Positions 15,846 through 23,579 of a stretch of DNA of 64,000 nt are shown here, in pieces. The notes below the pieces were generated by a model. It was not told the origin of the DNA. It was given only the letters and a program-made list of their open reading frames with translations, and did not search any database. The number at the start of each line of letters is the position of its first letter. Position 1 is the stretch's first letter. The position numbers and the translations under genes are program-made. This DNA is from Actinacidiphila fildesensis (GTDB lineage: Bacteria; Actinomycetota; Actinomycetes; Streptomycetales; Streptomycetaceae): assembly GCF_042652185.1 (NCBI RefSeq), contig NZ_JBHSIX010000001.1; one strand, given 5' to 3'.

Positions 15846-18452
15846 CTAGGCGTCGAACGCGGTGAGCAGCAGCGCCACGTCGTCCGCGCGGTGCGTCGAC
15901 AGGCGGGCGTCGGCCAGCAGCCGGTCGGCGAGGTCCTCCAGCGAGCTCTCGTCGGCGTGCGCGAGCGAGACCCGCAGCCGGTCGATGCCCTCGTCGATCG
16001 GGATCCCCGGCTCCTCGACCAGCCCGTCGGTGTACAGGGCGAGCACCGAGCCCGGCGGCGGCACCAGTTCACTGATCGGGTACTCCGCCAGCGGATCGAC
16101 GCCGAGCAGGGCGCCGCCCGCGAACTCCAGCACGTCGGTGTGGCCGTCGGCGTGCCGCAGCAGCGGGGGGAGGTGGCCGGCGCGCGCGATACGGGCCCGG
16201 CTCGCGGTCCTGTCCAGCTGGATCAGACAGCAGCTGGCGAGCAGGCCTGGGTCGAGCTCGGACAGCAGCCGGTTGGTGCGGACCAGCACTTCGTTCGGCT
16301 CGCAGCCACTGGTGGCGAAGGCCCGCACCGCGCTGCGGAGTTGGCCCATGGTAGCGGCGGCGGCCACGCTGTGACCCTCGACGTCGCCGATGACCAGGCA
16401 GAGTCCCTGCGCGGTGACGATCGCGTCGTACCAGTCCCCGCCGATCTCCATGCTCTGTGTCCCCGGCAGATAGCGGGCGGCGATGGCGACACCGGGCACC
16501 TCGGGCAGTCGGTGCGGCAGCAACGCGTTCTGGAGGCCGCGGGCGAGGGCGAACTCGGTGTCGTACAGCCGGGCGCGCTCCAGCGCCTGGGCGATCAGAC
16601 CGCCGAGCGCGGTCAGCACGCCGCGTTCCTCGGACGTGAACGGGTGGGGCTCGTCGAAACCCAGGATGCAGCTGCCGACGGGGTGCCCGGAGGCGATCAG
16701 CGGGAGGAAGGCCCAGGCGCACATCTCGTCCAGCGGTATCCCGGGGTAGGCGCCGGACAGCTCGTCGACGGACGCGAAGAAGATCGGCGCACCGGTGCTC
16801 AGCGTCTCCACCCCGGGCAGCCGGGCCCCCATCGGCGTGCCCTCGAAACGGTCCAGGAACGCCTCGGGGTAACCCTCCTGGTGGGCGAGGTTCAGCCGGT
16901 TCCCCGCGACGACGTAGATCGCCAGTTCCTGGCCGCCGAAGGCCGGCAGTATCTGCTCCGCGACGGCCGTGCACACCTCACGGACCGTGACGGCCTGGGT
17001 CAGCGTGCTGGCCAGTTCCAGCAGGCGGTAGATGGCCCCGACGCCGGCGCGCCGTGCGGGGGTCGACGGCCCGAACGCCGAGGCCGGGGTCTCCGCGTCC
17101 TCGGTCGGCTGCGGCGCCGGACCGTCGTGCTCGGGGGGCCCGCTCGCCGGGACGACGGTGCCGGTGACCCCGTGCGCGTCGGGGTAGAAGGCGAAGGCCA
17201 GCCACCGGTCGGGCGGGCGGCAGGCGAGATACGCGGTGGACTGGCGGGAGATCATCGCGGCTCGGTGGCTGTCCTCGTACGCGGGGTCGGAGAGCCAGCT
17301 GAGGCAGTCCCACAGCTGCCGCCCGAGCATTTCCTCGCGATGGGCCCCCAGCAGCAGCTCGGCGCCGAGGTTGGCGTAGGTGATCCGGCCGTCCGGGTCG
17401 AGCGAGAGGATGCCCTGCCGCAACCGCTCGACGGCCTCGGCGGCGGCGACGCCGGTCCCGGTGTCGAGGACGGTGCCGACCAGATGATCAGCGTCCTGAC
17501 CAGCAGCTGTCCCGGAGGTCCTGCCCCGTACCTCGATGGTCCGCGACCGGTTCGGCCCGGCCGTCACCCGCAGTCGCGTGGCGAGCACCCGGCCGTCCAG
17601 CAGCGCGCTGCGGGCGGCGGAACAGAATCCCGGCAGGTCCTCCGGGTGGATCCGGGCGGCCAGGGTCTCGGCCCGGCCGTCGAACTGGTCGGAGGCCCAG
17701 TCGAAGATCGCGCACAGCTCGTCGTCGGCGGCGACGGTGCCGGTGGTGAGGTCCCAGTCGAACAACCCCAGGCGGATCGCCGTGCCCGACGCGGTGGGCA
17801 GCTCGATCACCGCCGTGTCGCCCCCGCCCTCCACCCGGTCCCCCCGGGCGGTCAGTTCCGCCAGCAGGGCCCCCAGCCGGTTGGCCGCGGACCGCAGGTG
17901 CCGGCGGGCGCCAGGCGGCAGCCCGACGGACGAGGGCGTCCACAGCCCGCACAGCACCCCGAAGCTCTCCTGACCTGCGACGATCGGCGCGCAGACGGAG
18001 GCGAACGAGTACGGCAGGCCCACCAGCAGCTGCGGGAAGCGCCGCAGCGTCTCCTCCGTCCCCGACAGGCACACACTGCGGCCGGTGCGATAGGCCATCG
18101 GGGCGGGCAGCGGGCTGCGCACGGAGATCCGGCGGAACGACCCCAGCGCCGACACGGGGACGCCGGCGACGGTGCTCAGCACGAGCGAGCGCCGGTCACG
18201 GGAGCGCAGGTACACCATGCCGCAGTAGGCGTCGGTGTCCCTGAGCACCTTGCGCACGGCAGCGGCGAGCAGCTCGTCCCGCTCCTCGGTCTCCACGGGC
18301 GGGAGGGCAGGGGCAGCGCCGCCCACAGTGGCCTGTGATGTCGGTGCGGTCGGTGCGGTCTGCGGGGCCTGTGGTGGGTCGGGCCCGCGCCGAAAACGGC
18401 GGACACCATCGGGACCGATCCCGGTGCGCGTCGCCTCGGTACTGCCGGTCAC
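15846..18452 (-). CDS. GAF/PAS-sensing SpoIIE-family protein phosphatase
   Basis: 868 residues from the GTG at 18452, which has the best ribosome site (GAGGGA); ATGs at 18491 and 18551 are alternatives. Order: GAF domain about 45-185 (GMVYLRSRDRRSLVLSTVAG), PAS about 225-330 (GLFDWDLTTGTVAADDELC), second PAS about 345-450 (GRITYANLGAELLLGA), second GAF about 480-630. A SpoIIE/PP2C domain covers about 645-868 with metal-binding motifs GGDWYDA, IGDVEGHS, LYTDGLVE and DDVALLL. Such proteins dephosphorylate anti-anti-sigma factors in SigB-like cascades in response to signals bound by GAF/PAS. There is no anti-sigma kinase domain here, unlike its upstream neighbour, which may supply one. Confidence 0.88.
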   Translation of the reverse strand: MTGSTEATRTGIGPDGVRRFRRGPDPPQAPQTAPTAPTSQATVGGAAPALPPVETEERDELLAAAVRKVLRDTDAYCGMVYLRSRDRRSLVLSTVAGVPVSALGSFRRISVRSPLPAPMAYRTGRSVCLSGTEETLRRFPQLLVGLPYSFASVCAPIVAGQESFGVLCGLWTPSSVGLPPGARRHLRSAANRLGALLAELTARGDRVEGGGDTAVIELPTASGTAIRLGLFDWDLTTGTVAADDELCAIFDWASDQFDGRAETLAARIHPEDLPGFCSAARSALLDGRVLATRLRVTAGPNRSRTIEVRGRTSGTAAGQDADHLVGTVLDTGTGVAAAEAVERLRQGILSLDPDGRITYANLGAELLLGAHREEMLGRQLWDCLSWLSDPAYEDSHRAAMISRQSTAYLACRPPDRWLAFAFYPDAHGVTGTVVPASGPPEHDGPAPQPTEDAETPASAFGPSTPARRAGVGAIYRLLELASTLTQAVTVREVCTAVAEQILPAFGGQELAIYVVAGNRLNLAHQEGYPEAFLDRFEGTPMGARLPGVETLSTGAPIFFASVDELSGAYPGIPLDEMCAWAFLPLIASGHPVGSCILGFDEPHPFTSEERGVLTALGGLIAQALERARLYDTEFALARGLQNALLPHRLPEVPGVAIAARYLPGTQSMEIGGDWYDAIVTAQGLCLVIGDVEGHSVAAAATMGQLRSAVRAFATSGCEPNEVLVRTNRLLSELDPGLLASCCLIQLDRTASRARIARAGHLPPLLRHADGHTDVLEFAGGALLGVDPLAEYPISELVPPPGSVLALYTDGLVEEPGIPIDEGIDRLRVSLAHADESSLEDLADRLLADARLSTHRADDVALLLTAFDA

Positions 18453-18580
18453 TTGCGTCCCTCGCGGGTCCGCCGGCACACCCTGGCGCATCTCTTCTCT
18501 GTACGCCCGCCCTCCAGGGGTGTCAAGGCGAACCAGGAGTGGCGGGGCCATCTTCCGTCACCGAGCGTTACCGAATCCTG

Positions 18581-18605
18581 GCCCCGACCGATGAGCGGTC
18601 GGGGC
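18581..18605 (-). terminator. Terminator of the ABC/SpoIIE fusion gene
   Basis: Perfect 10-base stem GCCCCGACCG with a 5-base loop, about 75 bases downstream of the fusion gene's stop on the minus strand. It separates that gene from the GAF/PAS phosphatase gene. Confidence 0.7.
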
Positions 18606-18678
18606 GGAAGACATCGCCCGTCACAGGGCCCTGAGGCGGGCAGTCGGCCGTGTACCGCCGACGCCGGCGACGCGCTCC

Positions 18679-20538
18679 TCATGCGTCAGGGTTCGGTGCC
18701 ACGTGCTTCGTGGGGATGCGCTGTTCGGACCAGATGATCTTTCCGGCGCTGGTGTAGCGGGTGCCCCAGTGTTCGCCCAGTTGGGCGACGAGGAACAAAC
18801 CGCGGCCGCCTTCGTCCGTGGTGGCCGCGTAGCGGAGGTGGGGGGAGGTGCTGCTGGTGTCGGTGACCTCGCAGATCAGGCTGCGGTCCAGCAGCAGGCG
18901 GACGGTGATCGGGCCTGCGGCGTGGCGGATGGCGTTGGTGATCAGCTCACTGAGGATCAGCTCCGTGGTGAAGGCCAGTTCGTCCAGTCCCCACTGCTCC
19001 AACTGCCGCTCGGCGGCGGCCCGTACGGCGGAGACGGCGGAGGGTTCCGACGGTACGGACCAGCGGGCGATCCGGTCCTCCGGCAGCGCGCGGGCCCGGG
19101 CGACGAGGAGGGCGACGTCGTCCTTCGGTTCCGCGGGGAGCAGGGCGTCGAGCACCGCGTCGCAGGTCTGCTCCGGGTCGCGGTCGGCGCCCGCCAGGGC
19201 GGTGCGGAGGAGGTCGAGCCCGACGTCGATGTCCCGGCTGCGGTCCTCGACCAGGCCGTCCGTGTAGAGGACCAGCTTGCTGCCCTCGGGCAGTTCGTGT
19301 TCCACCGCTTCGAAGGGCAGGCCGCCCAGGCCCAGCGGCGGGCCGGCCGGCACGTCGAGGTACTCCACCGATCCGTCGGGATGGACGAGCGCGGGCGGGA
19401 GATGGCCGGCGCGGGCCAGCTCGCAGCGCCGCGAGACCGGGTCGTAGATCGCGTACAGACAGGTCGCGCCGGCGGCGGGGGTGCCGGTGCCCGGGGCCAC
19501 GTCGTCCTTGTCCATCCGGCTCACGAGGTCGTCGAGGTGCGCCAGCAGATCGTCGGGCGGCAGGTCCAGCATCGAGAAGTTGTGCACCGCCGTCCGCAGC
19601 CGGCCCATGGTGGCGGCGGCGTGCATGCCGTGCCCGACGATGTCCCCGACGACCAACGCGACGCGGGCGCCCGGCAGCGGGATGACGTCGAACCAGTCGC
19701 CGCCGACTCCCGCCCGCGCGGGCAGATAGCGGGTGGCGACGTCGAGAGCGTCCTGCTCGGGCAGTCCGTGCGGCAGCAGGCTCTGCTGGAGGGTGACGGC
19801 CATCGCCTGGTTGCCGGTGACGGCCGAGTCGATCTGCTCCTGGGTCGTGTACTTCGTGTCGAAGAACCCGGTGTTGCGGCCGACGCGCAGCACCGCCACC
19901 CGGTCCGTGACCGCACGGACCTCCTCCATCTCATGGCTGACCAGGAGCACCCCGAGCCGCTGGTCCCGCAACCGCTGGACCAGTGCGAGGACCACGGCGG
20001 CCTGTTGGGGGCCCAGCGCGGCGGTGGGCTCGTCCAGGATGACGAGTTCCGGCTCCCCGAGCAGCGCCCGCGCAATGGCGACGCCCTGCCGCTGCGCGGC
20101 GGAGAGCGAGGCGACCGGGACACGCAGGCTCGGGATCCGGACGGACAGCACGTTGAGCAGCGCACGGGAGCGCTTCTCCATCTCGACCTCGTCGAGCCTG
20201 CCGAACCGGCGGACTTCGCGGCCGAGGAAGAGATTGGCGACGGTGTCGAGGTTGTCGCAGAGCGACAGGTCCTGGTGGACGGCGACGATGCCCAGCTTCT
20301 GCGCGTCGAGCGGCGTCCGGAGGTCGACCGGCCGGCCCTTCCACTCGATCACCCCGCTGTCCGGCGGGGACACCCCTGCGATGACCTTGACCAGGGTGGA
20401 CTTACCCGCCCCGTTGGCGCCGACCAGACCGATCGCCTCGCCCTCGCCGATCTCGAGGTCGACCCCGCTCAGAGCTTGTACGGCGCCGAACCGTTTGGAG
20501 ATTCCGCGCACGGCCAGCAGGGGGGTGTCTCGCACCAA
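18679..20538 (-). CDS. Fusion protein: ABC-transporter ATPase + SpoIIE phosphatase + HATPase (anti-sigma kinase-like)
   Basis: 619 residues in one uninterrupted frame. Residues 1-240 are a complete sugar-type (FrcA/RbsA-like) ABC ATPase: Walker A GANGAGKST 40-48, Q-loop Gln89, signature LSAAQ 145-149, Walker B LVILDE with Asp169/Glu170, H-loop His202. Residues about 242-485 are a SpoIIE/PP2C phosphatase with GGDWFD 279-284, VGDIVGHG 297-304, YTDGLVE (Asp427) and DDVALLV (473-479). Residues about 495-610 are a GHKL ATPase (SELITNAIRHA, DEGGRGLFLV), the anti-sigma-kinase type. In the usual Streptomyces proteins a GAF or PAS sensor precedes SpoIIE; here an ABC ATPase takes that place. No permease gene adjoins. 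The joint is seamless (IDSAVTGNQAMAVTLQQSLL), so the fusion looks natural. Partners unknown. Confidence 0.85.
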   Translation of the reverse strand: MVRDTPLLAVRGISKRFGAVQALSGVDLEIGEGEAIGLVGANGAGKSTLVKVIAGVSPPDSGVIEWKGRPVDLRTPLDAQKLGIVAVHQDLSLCDNLDTVANLFLGREVRRFGRLDEVEMEKRSRALLNVLSVRIPSLRVPVASLSAAQRQGVAIARALLGEPELVILDEPTAALGPQQAAVVLALVQRLRDQRLGVLLVSHEMEEVRAVTDRVAVLRVGRNTGFFDTKYTTQEQIDSAVTGNQAMAVTLQQSLLPHGLPEQDALDVATRYLPARAGVGGDWFDVIPLPGARVALVVGDIVGHGMHAAATMGRLRTAVHNFSMLDLPPDDLLAHLDDLVSRMDKDDVAPGTGTPAAGATCLYAIYDPVSRRCELARAGHLPPALVHPDGSVEYLDVPAGPPLGLGGLPFEAVEHELPEGSKLVLYTDGLVEDRSRDIDVGLDLLRTALAGADRDPEQTCDAVLDALLPAEPKDDVALLVARARALPEDRIARWSVPSEPSAVSAVRAAAERQLEQWGLDELAFTTELILSELITNAIRHAAGPITVRLLLDRSLICEVTDTSSTSPHLRYAATTDEGGRGLFLVAQLGEHWGTRYTSAGKIIWSEQRIPTKHVAPNPDA

Positions 20539-20697
20539 AACTGCCTCCTACCCCGGGCCGGCCGGACTCGGGGACAAATATGCCCGGCGGACTCCGTCAG
20601 TGCACCGCGACGCCCTCGGGCGTTCGGATTCGCGATCGTAGAGGACATCGGCACGGATCGTCCCCATCTGGATGATCCTGAGGCCGAACAGATGAAA

Positions 20698-20723
20698 GCC
20701 CCGACCGGGAATCCGGTCGGGGC
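20698..20723 (-). terminator. Terminator hairpin in the 20539-20840 gap
   Basis: Perfect 11-base stem GCCCCGACCGG with loop GAAT, downstream of the mannosyltransferase gene. A second small hairpin (AGCAACGGC/GCCGTTGCT) follows at 20733-20752. The remainder of the 302-base gap holds the promoter region of the fusion gene. No further gene is seen. Confidence 0.65.
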
Positions 20724-20840
20724 CCTCTATGAGCAACGGCTGCGGCCGTTGCTACAGGTACGGCTCAGTGAAGTTGACGATGGCTCACCTCTTGGTGGTC
20801 GGCACCGACGAAGGGGTTCCGGCGAGTCGGCACGTGTTCG

Positions 20841-22148
20841 TCAGCCGGCCCAGCGGCCGGAGGTGAAGGCCACCGCGAGGACGGTCATCAGCGGGGCGGA
20901 CAGGCAGACGTAGGCGGTACGGATCCAGGGGTGGTGGAGGGCCCAGCGGGCGAGACCGGTCCACAGGGGCCACCACAGGAGGGTGGCGCGGGGGATGGAC
21001 ATGTACCAGTACGAGGTGCCGAGTGCCCAGAGGGTGAGGGCGATGTAGGCGGCCTCCGGCCACCGGCGGCGTTGCAGGAGGCGGGCGAGGAGGAGCAGGC
21101 CGACCACCATGGCGACGAGTTCGGCCCGGAACATGAAGGCGTAGCCGGTGGTCTGGGCGTGGGAGAAGGCCGAGTCCCAGGTGTTCTGCCAGGCCTCCCT
21201 CGGGGTGTGGAACTGCCGGAACCAGCCGCGTTCCTGGGCGTGCTTCCAGGCCATCCAGTCGCCGGTCCTGGCGTGCAGGTACCAGGTGTAGGCGAAGGCG
21301 GGCAACGCGGGAAGGGCCAGCCAGGGGAGTGCGCGCAGGCGGTCGCGGAGGCCGGTGGCGGTCAGGAATTCGACGGCCAGGGCGGCCGCGAGGAACAGTC
21401 CGCTGATCCGGACGGTGGTGGCGCAGCAGGCCAGGACCGCCGCCAGCGGCCAGCGGCCCTTCTTCGCGGCCAGCCAGGCGGGCAGGGCGAGGGCCAGGAA
21501 GAGGGCTTCGGTGTAGCCGACGGCCAGGAACACCGCGCAGGGCGACAGCAGGAGGAAGAACACCGCGTGCTCCCCCGGGTCGCCTTCGCCGGTTTCCGTG
21601 TTCTTCGCGGCGAGGTGGAGGCGGGCTATTCGGGCGAGGGCCAGGACCGCGACAGCCCCGGCGACGAGCGAGATCAGCAGGCCCGCCACCGTCCAGCTGG
21701 GCACGACGGTGTGCACGGCGCGGAGCAGCAGGGGAAGGCCGGGGAAGAACGCCTCGCGGTTGTCGGGAGGGGCGGAGGCGGACCCGTCGGGGCTGCCGAA
21801 GTAGCCGTACTGGGCGATGCGGACGAAGTACGACCAGTCCCACTGCTCCCACCGCGAGAGCAGCGGTGGTGCATCCTTTGCCCGGCCGTCCCCGGTGAAC
21901 AGCCAGCCGGTGCAGTAGGCGGTGATCCAGATCCCGGCCCGGGTGAGCAGATAGAGCGCGAGCACCTTCCGGTCATTGGCGCTGACCGAGGCGAGCAGCC
22001 GGTGTACGGCCGAACGCGCCGGTGCCAGTGCCGGTGGACGGTGCTCACGTGGGCGGCCGCTCTGGCCCCGCCTGGGGGAGGGCAGCAGCTGGTGCGGCCC
22101 CGCTTCGGCCTCGGCCTCCCGCGTCCGCGGGGCTGGTACGACGGACAT
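20841..22148 (-). CDS. Mannosyltransferase (PIG-V-like) family integral membrane protein
   Basis: 435 residues from the ATG at 22148 with GGAG upstream; the longer upstream frame is Pro/Arg-rich and noncoding in character. After a hydrophilic N-terminus of about 55 residues come roughly ten membrane segments. The extracytoplasmic loop after the first segment has RWEQWDWSYFVRIAQYGY, matching the family pattern of a WD/D-containing loop followed by the FFPGLPLLLR block. These features fit the PIG-V/actinobacterial mannosyltransferase family, which uses polyprenyl-phosphate-mannose at the outer membrane face. The acceptor is not evident. No glycan cluster adjoins. Confidence 0.8.
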   Translation of the reverse strand: MSVVPAPRTREAEAEAGPHQLLPSPRRGQSGRPREHRPPALAPARSAVHRLLASVSANDRKVLALYLLTRAGIWITAYCTGWLFTGDGRAKDAPPLLSRWEQWDWSYFVRIAQYGYFGSPDGSASAPPDNREAFFPGLPLLLRAVHTVVPSWTVAGLLISLVAGAVAVLALARIARLHLAAKNTETGEGDPGEHAVFFLLLSPCAVFLAVGYTEALFLALALPAWLAAKKGRWPLAAVLACCATTVRISGLFLAAALAVEFLTATGLRDRLRALPWLALPALPAFAYTWYLHARTGDWMAWKHAQERGWFRQFHTPREAWQNTWDSAFSHAQTTGYAFMFRAELVAMVVGLLLLARLLQRRRWPEAAYIALTLWALGTSYWYMSIPRATLLWWPLWTGLARWALHHPWIRTAYVCLSAPLMTVLAVAFTSGRWAG

Positions 22149-22275
22149 GTTCGGCTCCGGACGGTGAGGTGGGAGGGCGGGGGCGGGCGTTTTTGGGCAT
22201 GCGGGATCGCCCGGCGGCGCGACCGGTTCGTTCAGGAGGTGGTGCGGGAGGTGGCGGAGATCAGCCGGGCGGAGA

Positions 22276-22797
22276 TCAGCCGGGCGGCGAGGTGGTCCGC
22301 AGCGTCGACTGCGTCGTGCTGCCCGGCGGCGGGACCGAGGTGGCCGTACCGGCGGGCGGCCCGCCCGGCCCGTAGGTCGCCATGCCGTGGGAGTCCGTGC
22401 CGTGTGTCGTCCCGGTCGCGGTCGGCGAGTCGCTGGGCTGCCCGGACCTCGACTGCGTCGGCAGCGGTTGTGGCGGGGTCGGTGATGCACCGTCCGGGTA
22501 CGAAACGGAGGGCGATGTCGCGGGAGCGACCGTTCCGCCGCCGAACGGCAGGACGGCTGCCGCCGCGATGCCCGTACCGCCGACCATCAGGCAGGCGGCG
22601 AGCGCGTACGCGGCCGTCCGGCGGCGCCGGACCCGGTCGCCGCGCGCCATGATCACGGCGACGGGGACGGGGGCCGCCGCGGTCTGCCCGGCAGCGGCGG
22701 CGTTCTTGAGCGCGCTCGTCAGCGCGTCCTCCGGCGCATTCGGACCGTGCGGGTCGTGCCGGTCACGGGGGTCGTGGGGGTCGTGGAGCTCAGGCAC
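22276..22797 (-). CDS. Single-pass membrane protein coupled to an ECF sigma factor (anti-sigma-like partner)
   Basis: 173 residues from the GTG at 22797, which overlaps the sigma gene's stop by eight bases (GTGCCTGA), so translation is coupled. The N-terminal part is short and hydrophilic, followed by a membrane segment (TAAYALAACLMVGGTGIAAAAVLPF). A Pro/Ser/Thr-rich outer region of about 80 residues comes last. Gene order and topology suggest a membrane partner of the sigma factor. A canonical zinc-binding anti-sigma motif (HxxxCxxC) is absent, so an anti-sigma role is inferred from position only. Confidence 0.7.
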   Translation of the reverse strand: MPELHDPHDPRDRHDPHGPNAPEDALTSALKNAAAAGQTAAAPVPVAVIMARGDRVRRRRTAAYALAACLMVGGTGIAAAAVLPFGGGTVAPATSPSVSYPDGASPTPPQPLPTQSRSGQPSDSPTATGTTHGTDSHGMATYGPGGPPAGTATSVPPPGSTTQSTLRTTSPPG

Positions 22798-23380
22798 CGG
22801 GAGCCTCCTCGGCGTGCGAATCGTGCGAACGATGCGAAGCGTTCGGATCGCCAGGACCGCCCGGATCACCGGAACCGCCGGAACCGCCCCGGCCGCCCGG
22901 ATCGGCCGGATCCGTCAGGCGGTCGGCGAGCGCCGCCCGGCCCCGGTGCAGATGCGTCTTGACGGTGCCGCTGGAGACTCCGGTCTCGGCCGCGATCTGG
23001 TCCACGGACAGATCGCAGACGTAGTGCAGGACCACCGTGCGCCGCTGCCGCGGCGACAGTTCGCGCAGCGCCGACACCAGGGCCACCGGCTCGGGACCTG
23101 GTCCCTCGACGGACGGCGTGCCGCCGTGCCGCTGCCAGGCGTCGTCGGAGCGCCGGCGGCCGCGCCACCGGCTCACCGCGAGCCGCCAGGCGACCGTACG
23201 GATCCAGGCCTCCGGAGCCCCGTTGCGGTCCAGCTGCCGCCGCCGGCTCCAGCCGCGGACGAAGGCCTCCTGTACGACGTCCTGCGCCTCGTGCAGGTCG
23301 CCGAGCATCACATAGAGCTGACCCGTGAGGCGTCCCACCGCATGCGCGTAGAACTCCTCGAACTCCTCGACGGTCAACAC
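22790..23380 (-). CDS. ECF-type RNA polymerase sigma factor
   Basis: 196 residues from the GTG at 23380 (GGAG upstream). Region 2 covers about 5-75 (FEEFYAHAVGRLTGQLYVML, DLHEAQDVVQEAFVRGW). Region 4 covers about 100-155 (LRELSPRQRRTVVLHYVCDL, helix-turn-helix GVSSGTVKTHLHRGRAAL). The C-terminal 40 residues are an unusual Gly/Asp/His-rich tail of simple composition (GGRGGSGGSGDPGGPGD). It would direct RNA polymerase to a specific promoter set, probably gated by the co-translated membrane protein. Confidence 0.88.
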   Translation of the reverse strand: MLTVEEFEEFYAHAVGRLTGQLYVMLGDLHEAQDVVQEAFVRGWSRRRQLDRNGAPEAWIRTVAWRLAVSRWRGRRRSDDAWQRHGGTPSVEGPGPEPVALVSALRELSPRQRRTVVLHYVCDLSVDQIAAETGVSSGTVKTHLHRGRAALADRLTDPADPGGRGGSGGSGDPGGPGDPNASHRSHDSHAEEAPGA

Positions 23381-23579
23381 TCACTCCAGATTCTCCGCGG
23401 ACTCACCAGGCATACGCCTGGGCCCCCGCGTCCGGTTGACAGTGAACGCCGAAAAGTTTTTCCGGGGAGCCAAAGTTCTTCCGGGGAGCCAGGAAGGGCG
23501 GGATGCAGCGGACTCCTGGGGCCCCGACTGGGGCGCCGGCTGGGGCGCCGGCACCCGTCCGACCGGAGCCCCGATGATG

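Noticed and set aside
15786..18338. 850-codon plus-strand frame
   Set aside because: Shadow of the SpoIIE phosphatase, whose minus-strand metal-binding motifs are unambiguous.
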